DNA from: an uncultured Acidobacteriota bacterium
GTDB lineage: Bacteria > Acidobacteriota > Terriglobia > Bryobacterales > Bryobacteraceae
Direction of reading: 5' to 3'
DNA: 64,000 nucleotides
NCBI GenBank assembly: GCA_902826685.1
Contig: CADEFT010000035.1
Coordinates: 1-64,000 of the forward strand
A program made the position numbers and the translations under genes. This document shows positions 16,601 through 24,381 of the stretch, in pieces; within the stretch, counting starts at the first letter, position 1, and every line of letters begins with the position of its first letter. The notes under the pieces were generated by a model. It had not been told where the DNA came from and searched no databases. It saw nothing but the letters and a program-made list of their open reading frames with translations.

Positions 16601-17607
16601 TGCAGGCCTATTCCGATCGCCGCACCCACGATTTCTTCTTTGAGCGCGACTATCCCGAACCCGACGTGCTCGACAAGCTGTACCAGGTGTTGAAACCCGA
16701 AGCGCAGCCCAAGGAAGTAGTGGCCATGCGCGCGCGTATCGGAGCCGAGGTGTTCGATAGCGCGCTCGAAAAATTGTGGACCCACGGCGGCGCCATCGTC
16801 GACTTCGAAGAAAACGTGACGCGCGGCGAACCGGGCTGGCGCGCCCTCTACGAAGTGCAGCGCGCGCAGAAGCTGGCGCATCTCGATCAGATGCTGCGCT
16901 ACGCCGATTGCAATCAATGCCGCATGGTAGCGCTGGTGCGCCACTTCGGCGATCGAACCGGCGCGCGGACACCTTGCGGCCTTTGCGATTTTTGCGCGCC
17001 GCAAGACTGCGTTGCTCAAACGTTTCGCGCGGCGACCCCGGCCGAGACCAAACTCGCCGCCGGCGCGATCGAGAAACTGCGCGGAGCCACCGGCGGTATG
17101 TCGGCCGGGAAGCTGCACGCCGAATGCGGCGGCGAACCGGCGATGGACCGCCGGGGCTTCGAGCGCCTGCTGGGCAGCCTCGCCCGCGCCGGTCTGGTGG
17201 AACTGATCGATTCGAGCTTTGAGAAGGATGGCCGCCGCATCGATTTTAAGAAAGTGGCGCTCACGCCCGATGGCCGCGCCGCCGGACCGTTCGATCTGAC
17301 GATTGCCGAGACCTTCGAGCGGCGCGGCAGGAAGTCCAAGGCGGTGAAGAAAAAGAGCGCTCCGAAGAAAGCCGCTGCCACCACCGACAAGAAGGTGGAA
17401 GACGCGCTGCGAGCCTGGCGGCTCAGCGAAGCGAAGAAACAGGGCGTACCGGCGTTTCGCATCTTCCCCGACAAGGTGCTGGCCGAGATCACCGCACAGA
17501 TGCCTTCCACCACCGCCGAGTTGTTGGCCATCTCCGGCCTCGGACTCCGTAGCGTGGAGAAATACGGCGCTGCGATCTTCCACATTCTTTCAGCACATCG
17601 AAAATGA
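13663..17607 (+). CDS. Topoisomerase III-RecQ helicase fusion (TopB-RecQ-HRDC)
   Basis: A 1314-residue protein that joins two normally separate repair enzymes. Residues 1 to ~620 are a type IA topoisomerase III: TOPRIM start IVAEKPSVARDIARVIGA, acidic motif ATDAGREGELIFR, and the active-site Tyr326 in SYPRTDSRHL. A Pro/Ala linker (AAAAPPPPPPKPVPRP) covers ~628-650. Residues ~655-1190 are RecQ: Walker A PTGAGKS (689-695), DEAH (787-790), motif VALTATAT, motif VI region EIGRAGRDGK, then a zinc-binding Cys cluster (from Cys1083, DCNQC through CGLCDFC). Residues ~1240-1314 are an HRDC domain (RIFPDKVLAEIT, ISGLGLRSVEKYG). The frame is uninterrupted. In other organisms TopIII and RecQ/BLM act together to unlink recombination intermediates; here both activities are in one chain. 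Confidence 0.95.
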   Translation: MPPESTIAIVAEKPSVARDIARVIGATKQGDGFLHGNGHVVTWAIGHLVSLAQPHEIRPEWKSWRPDLLPMLPRQWPLVVYERTKDQFEVVRRILQSPKVGQIVCATDAGREGELIFRYIYEAASCDKPVRRLWVSSLTGEAIRNGLAAMKDGSDYDSLSDAAKGRSRADWLVGMNLSRAYTIALGEDFSVGRVQTPTLAMLVDRELEIRAFVPEDYFEVVATFSPGNKAEYKGTWFHQEKAEKETLQAAMRLPADGADAAAIVERAKKGEARIESIQAETQRMASPLLYDLTELQRHSNRLFGFSAQKTLDVAQALYEKHKLISYPRTDSRHLSADVARTLPGVVKAIRSGYEANLAPGTGERPLNKRYVDDTKVTDHHAIIPTNVAAQLDRLDSDERRLYDLICRRLLSAWHDDHIYSTTTVITAIVNPGFADKFHSSGTAVQQVGWKALDIVTEKKKKKAEGGAAEEGDGGGQSLPPGLAQGQPQQVLDAEALRKKTRPPKRFTEATLLTAMETAGKALDEKELSDAMKETGLGTPATRAAIIEVLLKREYVEREGRTLAATDKGIRLIDVVHPEVKSPIMTGQWEADLQRIHRGAAELPPFLERIEQYVREVVGKVIKDRPRVAAAAPPPPPPKPVPRPAVAAASTTRDLGALLHERFGFENFRPGQEAVCQAAAAGQDVLCVMPTGAGKSLCYQLPGIARGGATLVVSPLIALMEDQVAKLLALGFRAERIHSGRDRAASRQACVDYLNGGLDFLFIAPERLRVQGFPEMLAKRTPTLIAIDEAHCVSQWGHDFRPDYRMLGQYLPSLRPAPVVALTATATPIVQDDIASQLGLGGPRFIQGFRRDNIAIEVVEAAPSRRPEMAQELLDEEERRPAIVYTPTRKEAESLASDLKANFRAAAYHGGLDAKRRADVQTRFLEGGLDVIVATIAFGMGIDKPDIRTVIHTALPGSIENYYQEIGRAGRDGKPSRAILMQAYSDRRTHDFFFERDYPEPDVLDKLYQVLKPEAQPKEVVAMRARIGAEVFDSALEKLWTHGGAIVDFEENVTRGEPGWRALYEVQRAQKLAHLDQMLRYADCNQCRMVALVRHFGDRTGARTPCGLCDFCAPQDCVAQTFRAATPAETKLAAGAIEKLRGATGGMSAGKLHAECGGEPAMDRRGFERLLGSLARAGLVELIDSSFEKDGRRIDFKKVALTPDGRAAGPFDLTIAETFERRGRKSKAVKKKSAPKKAAATTDKKVEDALRAWRLSEAKKQGVPAFRIFPDKVLAEITAQMPSTTAELLAISGLGLRSVEKYGAAIFHILSAHRK

Positions 17608-17669
17608 CGCTTGGAGTGTTTTAGAATCTAACAATAGCGTCGAATTTTGATCGAACTGAAAGAATACGC

Positions 17670-18338
17670 ATGCAATTCTGTACGATTCTGAAGGCTGCCA
17701 GCTTCATGCTGCTTGCGGATCAGGCCTTACGCGCTTCAACCATCCACAGCATTTTCTTTGAGACCCGTCCTTATGCTGCCGCCACAGCCCATGCTACGGC
17801 AGCCGGCTATGTTTCCAATTGGGCCGCTTTGGCGGCTGCTTATCCAACGGCTCCGGCGGGCTATGGCAGCTCGACGATCGCCGAATGGAACGACGTTTCG
17901 AATCAGAATACGTTTTCTGGCTGGGCAACCGATCTCGCCTACCGCACGTTAATCCAGCTCACGGTGGACCCCGCCGAGGCAGGCACGTGGGATTTTCGCT
18001 TTGGTATCGATTTCGGGCTGGGCGGCGTTCTGCTGGTGGATGGCGTGGTGGCCGATTTCCGCAACACTGATATGTGGTGGGAGAACAGCTTCGTGCCCTA
18101 TAGCGACCCAACTCAGATTCTTTCCGCTTCGGTGGCGTTGGCTGCCGGACAGCACTCCATCGAGGTGCTGGGCCTTGAGGGCTGCTGCGACGGTCCCACC
18201 CAAGGTCAATACCGTGCGCCTGGCGGTTCGTATCGCGTCTTCGCCGCCACCGCGGCCGATCCGGTTCCCGAGCCGGCCAGCGCCCTGCTGGCGTTAACCG
18301 GATTGGGCGCCTGGGCCTTCCGCCGCCGCCGTGGCTGA
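17670..18338 (+). CDS. PEP-CTERM sorted surface protein (CCXG-type)
   Basis: A 222-residue secreted protein. It has an N-terminal signal segment (CTILKAASFMLLADQALRA), a PA14-like beta-rich middle with GLEGCCDGPTQGQY, and a C-terminal sorting signal: VPEPAS, a hydrophobic helix (LLALTGLGAWAF) and a basic RRRRG tail. That tail is the hallmark of proteins cleaved and anchored by exosortase. The CCDG centre resembles the small CCXG group of PEP-CTERM proteins. No exosortase gene is in the window. The 3' end overlaps the convergent rlmN by 45 bp. Confidence 0.9.
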   Translation: MQFCTILKAASFMLLADQALRASTIHSIFFETRPYAAATAHATAAGYVSNWAALAAAYPTAPAGYGSSTIAEWNDVSNQNTFSGWATDLAYRTLIQLTVDPAEAGTWDFRFGIDFGLGGVLLVDGVVADFRNTDMWWENSFVPYSDPTQILSASVALAAGQHSIEVLGLEGCCDGPTQGQYRAPGGSYRVFAATAADPVPEPASALLALTGLGAWAFRRRRG

Positions 18339-19385
18339 GCCTTCAATCTGAACCATGCGCTTGAGCTGGCCGCATGCGGCATAGATATCCCGCCCCCTCG
18401 GTTTGCGCACGAAGCATGGCAGGGACCGCCTGACAATTTGTTGAAACGAACCCACGCGCTCGGCCGAAGGCGTTTCGAAAGGAATGCCCGGTCCTGGATT
18501 CAAAGCGATCAGGTTGACCTTGCAATTCAGGTTGGCCAGCAGTTTCACGACGCGCCGCGCGTCGGCGTCGGTGTCGTTCACGCCGCCGAGCAGCACGTAC
18601 TCGAACGTAAGCTTCTCCCAAGACCGCAGCGGATAGGCGCGGCAGGCGGCCAGCAGATCCTTTAAATGATACTTGCGCGTAATCGGCATCAACTGCTGGC
18701 GCTGTTCCTCGTTTGAGGCGTTCAGTGAGATGGCCAGCTTCGGCCGCACTTCCGATCGCGCCAGTTGCTCGAACTTCGGCACGATACCGGCGGTGGATAC
18801 GGTCAAACGCCTTTCCGAGAGGCCTACACCTTCCGGGTCCACCAGCAGGCGCGTCGCCTTCAGCACGTTGTCCAGGTTCAATAGCGGCTCACCCTGACCC
18901 ATCATCACCACGTTGAGCTTGCTGACGTCGGCGGCCAGTCCATTGGCCGCGGCCACGTAAAGAACCTGTCCGGCGATCTCGCCAGCCGTCAGATTCCGTT
19001 CCAGGCCCATGAGCGCCGTCAGGCAGAAGCGGCAGTTCACCGGGCAGCCCACCTGCGAAGAGATGCAGAACGTGTAGCGCTCGCCTTCCGGCATGAGTAC
19101 CGTTTCCACGGTGCGGCCATCGGCCAGTTGCAGCAGGTAGCGGCGCGTTCCATCGGCCGAAGAGAACGATTGGGCAGGCCGCGGCAACCCGAACGGCACA
19201 TCATCCGCCAGCCGTTGGCGCAGATGCATGGGCAGGGCCGTGATCTCCGAAGGCTCCTGCACGCGCTGCCGGTAAAGGGCCTGGTAGACCTGGCGGGCAC
19301 GGAATGACGGCACGGCGCGGCCTTCCAACCGCTCCAGCAGTGCGGCGATTTCTCCCGCATCAAGCCCCACCAGCGCCTGTAACAT
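18294..19385 (-). CDS. rlmN: Dual-specificity rRNA/tRNA adenine-C2 methyltransferase RlmN
   Basis: A 363-residue radical-SAM enzyme that methylates C2 of A2503 in 23S rRNA and A37 in some tRNAs. The iron-sulfur motif is CPVNCRFC (Cys114, Cys118, Cys121). MMGQGEPLLNLDN and LTVSTAGI are SAM-binding blocks, and the C-terminal catalytic Cys is in RGRDIYAACGQL. The start at 19385 gives the expected helical N-terminal domain (MLQALVGLDAGEIAALLERL). The last 45 bp overlap the convergent PEP-CTERM gene, and the tail after AACGQL is only ~20 residues. Confidence 0.97.
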   Translation of the reverse strand: MLQALVGLDAGEIAALLERLEGRAVPSFRARQVYQALYRQRVQEPSEITALPMHLRQRLADDVPFGLPRPAQSFSSADGTRRYLLQLADGRTVETVLMPEGERYTFCISSQVGCPVNCRFCLTALMGLERNLTAGEIAGQVLYVAAANGLAADVSKLNVVMMGQGEPLLNLDNVLKATRLLVDPEGVGLSERRLTVSTAGIVPKFEQLARSEVRPKLAISLNASNEEQRQQLMPITRKYHLKDLLAACRAYPLRSWEKLTFEYVLLGGVNDTDADARRVVKLLANLNCKVNLIALNPGPGIPFETPSAERVGSFQQIVRRSLPCFVRKPRGRDIYAACGQLKRMVQIEGSATAAAEGPGAQSG

Positions 19386-19440
19386 CCTTCTTTTCAGTGT
19401 AATGCAAGCCTAGCCCGGCCGCACGGTAAAATGGAAGCAA

Positions 19441-20724
19441 ATGAGCACTGTTCTAAATCTGGCCAACGTGCGAGCTGACCGGCTCTCCAACGGACTGGCC
19501 GTTGTCTCCGAACGCATGCCACATGTGCGGTCGGCGACCATCGGCGTTTGGGTGGAAGCGGGCTCGCGGCATGAGGGTTCCGCCGAAAACGGCATCTCCC
19601 ACTTCATCGAGCATATGGTGTTCAAAGGTACCAGCCGCCGTACCGCCGAGGATATCGCGCGCGAAGCCGATTCGCTCGGCGGCAACTTGGACGCGTTCAC
19701 CAGCAAGGAACTGGTCTGCTTTAACACCAAGACCCTCGACGAACATCTGCCCAAGGCCTTCGACATCCTCTCCGACATGGTCCTCACGCCCCGGTTCGCG
19801 GAAGACGATATCGAGAAAGAGAAGGGCGTCGTGCTCGAAGAGATCAAGATGGAGAAGGACACGCCGGAATACGTGGTCCACGATCTGTTCTCTTCCAACT
19901 TCTGGAAAGGACATGCGCTGGGACGGTCCATTCTCGGCAGCCGCACTTCCGTGAAGCGGTTGAGCCGGCCGATGATTTGCGACTTTTACCGCCGCAACTA
20001 CGTGCCGTCGAGCCTGGTGGTGACCGCCGCCGGCAATCTCGACCACGACCAGCTCATGCGGCTGGCCGAGGACACGTTCGGGAAGCTGCCGCCGGCCGGG
20101 CGCGCGCCGCTGCCCGCGCCGCCTCCACCCGGCGCGGCTTTGAATTTCAAGAACAAACGGTCGCTTGAACAGGTGCATTTCTGCCTGGGCGTACCATGCT
20201 ATGAGTTGTCGCATGAGATGCGGTATCCCACCTATGTGTTGAATACGATACTCGGCGGCGGAATGAGCTCCCGGTTGTTCCAGACGATCCGCGAACAACG
20301 CGGATTGGCCTATACGGTGGCTTCCGAGCAATCGCTATACCGGGATTCGGGATGCCTCTCCGTGTATGCCGGAACATCGCTTGAATCGATTCGCGAGGTG
20401 TTGCGCCTGGTGGTAGCCGAGTTCAAGGCTCTCAAGGAAACCGCCGTCGGCGCCGAGGAATTGCGGCGCGCCAAGGATCATTTGAAGGGCGCTTTCATGC
20501 TGGGCCTGGAGTCCACCACGTCGCGCATGTCGCACCTGGCGCGGCAGCATATCTATTTCAATAAGTTCGTCACGATGGACGAAATCCTGGCCCAGGTGGA
20601 GGCGGTTACGGCGGAGGATCTGCAGAAAATCGCCCGCGAATTCTTCCAGCCCGAGCGGATCGCCCTCACGGTGCTGGGCCGCATCGACGGGTTTGAACTA
20701 GGACGGGAGGATCTGGCCTGCTGA
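19441..20724 (+). CDS. M16 family zinc metallopeptidase (processing-peptidase-like)
   Basis: A 427-residue insulinase-family protease. The inverted zinc motif HxxEH is SHFIEHMVF (His54, Glu57, His58), with the third ligand in VLEEIKMEKD (about Glu133/134). The second half (FCLGVPCYELSHEMRYPTY and GGGMSSRLFQTIREQRGLAY) is the inactive C-terminal domain, so the full two-domain unit is present. There is no signal peptide, so it is cytoplasmic. This matches the single-chain bacterial type (PqqL/YmxG-like) related to mitochondrial processing peptidase beta. It starts 55 bp from the divergent rlmN. Confidence 0.93.
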   Translation: MSTVLNLANVRADRLSNGLAVVSERMPHVRSATIGVWVEAGSRHEGSAENGISHFIEHMVFKGTSRRTAEDIAREADSLGGNLDAFTSKELVCFNTKTLDEHLPKAFDILSDMVLTPRFAEDDIEKEKGVVLEEIKMEKDTPEYVVHDLFSSNFWKGHALGRSILGSRTSVKRLSRPMICDFYRRNYVPSSLVVTAAGNLDHDQLMRLAEDTFGKLPPAGRAPLPAPPPPGAALNFKNKRSLEQVHFCLGVPCYELSHEMRYPTYVLNTILGGGMSSRLFQTIREQRGLAYTVASEQSLYRDSGCLSVYAGTSLESIREVLRLVVAEFKALKETAVGAEELRRAKDHLKGAFMLGLESTTSRMSHLARQHIYFNKFVTMDEILAQVEAVTAEDLQKIAREFFQPERIALTVLGRIDGFELGREDLAC

Positions 20725-20751
20725 CGGGTTCCATGATAGGGTGAAAGCGAC

Positions 20752-20998
20752 ATGGGCGTCGAAAAGACGATCGAATTTCTGCTGAGCAACGGGGCCAGAT
20801 TCGATGCGCGGATGCAGGCGCTGGCGGAGCAGGATCGCTTTTCCGAGAATCAGGAAACGCTTCGACCGCGAGGTCCAGGAAGGCAAGGAAGCCGATGAGC
20901 GACTGCGCGTGAGCATCAAGGAAGTGGATGACCGGTTGGCCGGACGGATCGATGCGCTCGTTTCAGCGATCGGGCAAAATGAGCGGGAGGTAGGATGA
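20752..20998 (+). pseudogene. Frameshifted, shortened copy of the adjacent coiled-coil gene
   Basis: The 5' part reads MGVEKTIEFLLSNGARFDAR, clearly related to MNVEKTIEFLLTNAARVDAQ of the next gene, but it stops at 20898 (48 codons). After the run GAAACGCTTCGACCG the homologous reading continues in another frame: RFDREVQEGKEADERLR, then IKEVDDRLAGRIDALVSAIG, to a stop at 20998. The middle is also missing the ~30 residues around ANLDRTNAVLLQLIE and nearly all hendecad repeats. The final ATGA overlaps the start of the intact copy. It is a tandem duplicate that has decayed, unless programmed frameshifting joins the frames. Confidence 0.75.
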
Positions 20999-21528
20999 AC
21001 GTCGAAAAAACCATCGAGTTTTTGCTCACCAACGCGGCCAGAGTAGACGCACAATTGCAGGAAGTGAGTGTATTTCAGGCCAGAATCGCGGCCAACCTGG
21101 ACCGCACCAACGCCGTACTGCTACAGCTCATCGAACGCTTTGATCGCGAGGTTCAGGAGGGCCGGGAGACCGATGAGCGATTGAGAGAGGCCGATGAACG
21201 CCTTCGAGCCGAGATGAGAGAGGCCGACGAACGCCTTCGCACCGAGACGAGAGAGGCCGACGAACGCCGTCGCGGCGAGATGAAAGAGGCCGATGAACGC
21301 CGTCGCGCCGAGATGAAAGAGGCCGATGAACGCCGTCACGCCGAGACGAGAGAGGCCGACGAACGCCGTCGCGCCGAGATGAAAGAGGCCGATGAACGCC
21401 GGCGCGCTGAGATTAGAGAAGCCGATGAGCGCCTTGGCGCCAGCATCAAGGAAGTAGACGACCGCCTCGGCGCCCGCATCGAAGCCCTGGTTTCCGCCAT
21501 CGGCGACATCAACCGCCGGCACCAATAA
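20995..21528 (+). CDS. Hendecad-repeat coiled-coil protein of unknown function
   Basis: A 177-residue soluble protein. Residues 1-60 form a head (MNVEKTIEFLLTNAARVDAQ, VFQARIAANLDRTNAV). Residues ~65-152 are eight perfect-length 11-residue repeats of the form EADERRRAEMK, highly charged and predicted to be one long helix. The tail (VDDRLGARIEALVSAI) resembles the end of the neighbouring pseudogene. An 11-residue period favours a right-handed or straight coiled coil rather than the usual heptad. There is no membrane segment. The start codon overlaps the pseudogene stop (ATGA). The function is not known; a scaffold or cytoskeletal role is only a guess. Confidence 0.8.
   Translation: MNVEKTIEFLLTNAARVDAQLQEVSVFQARIAANLDRTNAVLLQLIERFDREVQEGRETDERLREADERLRAEMREADERLRTETREADERRRGEMKEADERRRAEMKEADERRHAETREADERRRAEMKEADERRRAEIREADERLGASIKEVDDRLGARIEALVSAIGDINRRHQ
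21187..21450 (+). repeat. Eight tandem 33-bp repeats inside the coiled-coil gene
   Basis: Exactly eight in-frame 33-bp units, each encoding EADER(L/R)(R/H/G)xExx(K/R). Units 3, 4 and 6 are nearly identical at DNA level, which points to recent unequal exchange or slippage and to copy number that may vary between strains. Confidence 0.95.
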
Positions 21529-21554
21529 TCCCCTCCCTGCGGTACAAAAGAAGG

Positions 21555-22979
21555 ATGCTCCGTACGCTCGCGGCATTCCTGTTGGCCCTGTCCGTCAGCC
21601 TCGCCGCCCCGGTGGACACGGCCCGTCTGCTCGATGGCTTCGACGCCTGGGCCGAAAACGCTTTGCAGCGTCATCGGGTCCCGGCCGCCGCCGTGGGCCT
21701 CATTCAGGACGGCAAGGTCCTCCTCGCCAAGGGTTACGGCTATCGCGATCTGCAAACCAAGGCTCCCGCCACCTCCAAAACTCTGTTTGCGACTGGCTCG
21801 GTAACCAAATCCTTCACCGCCGCGGCACTGGCCACGCTGGTCGATGAGGGAAAACTCTCCTGGGACCGCCCCGTCCGCGAGTATCTGCCGTGGTTCCGTC
21901 TGCATGACCCGATCGCCACGGAACTGGCCACGGTGCGCGACATGCTCTCGCACCGGACCGGTCTGCCGCGTCATGACTTCATCCGCTATAGCACCTATCT
22001 CAGCCGTGAAGAACTGGTCCGGCGCGTTCGCTACCTGGAACCGAACCGCACGTTCCGCGACGTTTATCAATACAACAACCTCATGTACATCACCGCCGGA
22101 TATCTGGGCGGCGTGCTCGCGGGTACGACGTGGGAAGACCTGATCGCCAGCCGCATCTTCAAGCCGCTCGGAATGACGCGGTCCAACACCTCGACGCTCG
22201 ATACTCAGAAATCGGACGATTTCGCCAAGCCCCACCTGCCGTCGCCCGAAGGGCCAACCGAGGTTCCCTTTTACGTCTATCAGAAATTCGGCGCGGGACC
22301 GAACGGCGCGGTGAACTCGTCGGTGGAGGACCTGCTCAAGTACCTGCAGATGTACCTCGACGAAGGCCGGCCGGTGCTCTCTCGCGCGCAGGCGCAGGAA
22401 CTCCTGAAACCGGTTTCGGTTTCGAGCCCCGTGAACGGCTACGCGCTGGGCTGGCAGGCGGGCGCCTACCGGGGCGCTTGGCGATTTGAGCACGCAGGCG
22501 CCATAACGGGCTTCCGCGCGCACGCGATCCTGCTGCCGGATCAACGCACTGGCATTGTGGCACTGATCAACTCGGAAACGAACCTGGCCACCGAGTTGGC
22601 CGAGGCACTCTCGGACCGCGTGCTCGGCCTCGCGACTATCGAGAGGAAGCCTTTGCCTGCCGCCCCTCCCCCGCCGCGGCCCGAACGCCGGACCGGCACC
22701 AAGCCTTCCCGGCCGATGGAGGAATACGCCGGCGTCTACTCGCACCCGGCTTTTGGAGAAGTAAGGGTGGAATGGAACACCAGCCACCTCCGCGTCCGGT
22801 TCGACGCGACCGATCTATGGCTGAAACATTTCCACTACGACATGTTTGAAACGCGGGACCGGATGCTGGTGCAGTTCCACCTGGATTCAGGCGGGCAGGT
22901 GCGCCAGATGCATCTGCCCCTGGAACCGGCCGTCTCTCCACTGGTTTTCGCGAAAGTGCGCGGCGCGTCTACGCGCTGA
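21555..22979 (+). CDS. Secreted beta-lactamase-fold serine hydrolase (class C/DD-peptidase-like)
   Basis: A 474-residue protein with a signal peptide (LRTLAAFLLALSVSLAAP). The catalytic SxxK is SVTK (Ser82-Lys85) in ATGSVTKSFTAAALATLVDE, and the YxN-type motif is YQYNN. The third motif lies in WRFEHAGAITGF (HAG in place of KTG). After the ~350-residue catalytic domain, a Pro-rich linker leads to a ~100-residue beta domain (EEYAGVYSHPAFGEVRVEW, MLVQFHLDSGGQVRQM), as in EstB/ClbP/penicillin-binding relatives. It hydrolyses ester, amide or beta-lactam bonds; substrate is undetermined. The end overlaps the convergent oxidoreductase by 11 bp. Confidence 0.88.
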   Translation: MLRTLAAFLLALSVSLAAPVDTARLLDGFDAWAENALQRHRVPAAAVGLIQDGKVLLAKGYGYRDLQTKAPATSKTLFATGSVTKSFTAAALATLVDEGKLSWDRPVREYLPWFRLHDPIATELATVRDMLSHRTGLPRHDFIRYSTYLSREELVRRVRYLEPNRTFRDVYQYNNLMYITAGYLGGVLAGTTWEDLIASRIFKPLGMTRSNTSTLDTQKSDDFAKPHLPSPEGPTEVPFYVYQKFGAGPNGAVNSSVEDLLKYLQMYLDEGRPVLSRAQAQELLKPVSVSSPVNGYALGWQAGAYRGAWRFEHAGAITGFRAHAILLPDQRTGIVALINSETNLATELAEALSDRVLGLATIERKPLPAAPPPPRPERRTGTKPSRPMEEYAGVYSHPAFGEVRVEWNTSHLRVRFDATDLWLKHFHYDMFETRDRMLVQFHLDSGGQVRQMHLPLEPAVSPLVFAKVRGASTR

Positions 22980-24309
22980 CCGGCTTATCGGAAACTTTCC
23001 ACTTCTTATCGTCGAAGTAGAGCACGCGGCCCTGGCGGTAGGAATGCACGGCCATCGTGATCAGCACCTGGGCGCGGGCGGCGGTATCCACATCGAGCGT
23101 CGGCTTCTGCCGCGAACGGATGCAATCGAGGAAATTGCCCACGTGCGTCCGCATCGTGTCCTTGTTCTCGATCGGAATCTTGATCTCGTCGGTGCCGAAT
23201 TTCGCCTTGTACTCGGCGTCGGCCGCTCTCTCCGGCCGCACGGTGATGAAAGGCGCGAAGCCTTCAAAGCGCCCGTGCTCCACCATCGTGAGCGAGGCGT
23301 TCTTCCCGCGAATCAGGCCGGGGACGTGCTGCGAGTTCGCCATCGAGGAGCTGAGCACCAGCGAATAGCCCTTGCCGTACTCGGCGATCAGGTGGAACGT
23401 GTCCGGCACCTCGCGCTTTTCCTGGAAAGCGGCGCCGCCGTAAATACCGCCCGACGCCATCACCTTCGAGGGGAACTGCGGCTCGCCCCAGCAGATGTTC
23501 ATCGGCGCCACCACGTGGAAGAACAAGTCGGTGGCGATGCCGCCGGAATAGTCCCAATACTTGCGGAAGCGGAAGAACCGGTCCGCATCCCAGGCGCGCT
23601 TGGTCGCCGGTCCCAGCCACATCTTCCAGTCGATGTAGTTCTCGCCCTTGCCGTCGGGCCCCGCTTCCGGATCGATTTTATAGTTCCACTCGCCTTCCAC
23701 CGAGTTGCGGTGATAGGAACCCTGGCTCATGATGTGCTTGCCGATCATGCCATCGGCGATCGCCTTTTTCGCCTTATGCCACTGGTCGCCCGACGTTGTC
23801 TGCGAGCCCACCTGCAGGATGCGCTTGGTCTCGGCGACGGTTTGCGAAAGCTGCCGCGCCTCGTCGATGGTGTGGCACATCGGCTTTTCGAGATACACAT
23901 CCTTGCCAAGGTCCATCGCTTCGAGCGCGATCTTGGCATGCCAGTGATCGGGCGTCGCAATCAGCACCGCATCCACGTCCTTGCGGTTCAGAATCTCACG
24001 ATAGTCGAGCGTTCCCATCTCGGCCTGATAGGCTTCCTTGGAACGATTGACCCGCTTCTGATACGGATCGCAAACGGCAACGATCTGGCAGGAGTTGTTT
24101 TCGGCGCCCAGCTTATGAAACACGCTCGTGACGTAGTGCCCGCGCCCGCCCACGCCGATGGTGGCGACGTTGATGCGGTCGTTGGCGCCGATGACGCGGC
24201 CGGTCATCTTGGCGGCGGGGCGTGCATGAAGGGAAGAGACGGCTCCCAGGGTGGCGGTGGCTCCTCCGGCGCGCCTCAGGAAGTCTCTACGATTGACATC
24301 GGCTGACAT
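22969..24309 (-). CDS. Tat-exported Gfo/Idh/MocA-family oxidoreductase
   Basis: A 446-residue NAD(P)-dependent dehydrogenase exported in folded form, as shown by the twin-arginine leader NRRDFLRRAGGATATLGAV. The Rossmann fold begins with INVATIGVGGRGHYV, and the signature EKP occurs in DVYLEKPMCHTIDEA. TPDHWHAKIALEAMDLGKDV is the standard nucleotide-proximal helix. Secreted members of this family are abundant in Acidobacteriota and Planctomycetota and are thought to oxidise or isomerise sugars or glycosides in the periplasm. A good ribosome site precedes the ATG at 24309. Substrate is unknown. Confidence 0.9.
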   Translation of the reverse strand: MSADVNRRDFLRRAGGATATLGAVSSLHARPAAKMTGRVIGANDRINVATIGVGGRGHYVTSVFHKLGAENNSCQIVAVCDPYQKRVNRSKEAYQAEMGTLDYREILNRKDVDAVLIATPDHWHAKIALEAMDLGKDVYLEKPMCHTIDEARQLSQTVAETKRILQVGSQTTSGDQWHKAKKAIADGMIGKHIMSQGSYHRNSVEGEWNYKIDPEAGPDGKGENYIDWKMWLGPATKRAWDADRFFRFRKYWDYSGGIATDLFFHVVAPMNICWGEPQFPSKVMASGGIYGGAAFQEKREVPDTFHLIAEYGKGYSLVLSSSMANSQHVPGLIRGKNASLTMVEHGRFEGFAPFITVRPERAADAEYKAKFGTDEIKIPIENKDTMRTHVGNFLDCIRSRQKPTLDVDTAARAQVLITMAVHSYRQGRVLYFDDKKWKVSDKPVSA

Positions 24310-24381
24310 GGGCTCTCCTCTCGCGTGCTGAGCGCGATCTGGTTGAAGTAAATCCCAGTGTAACCGAAAATGAAGGATCGA

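Noticed and set aside
21187..21450. 33-bp repeats as a CRISPR array
   Set aside because: Units are contiguous, in frame and encode a regular coiled coil within a complete gene.
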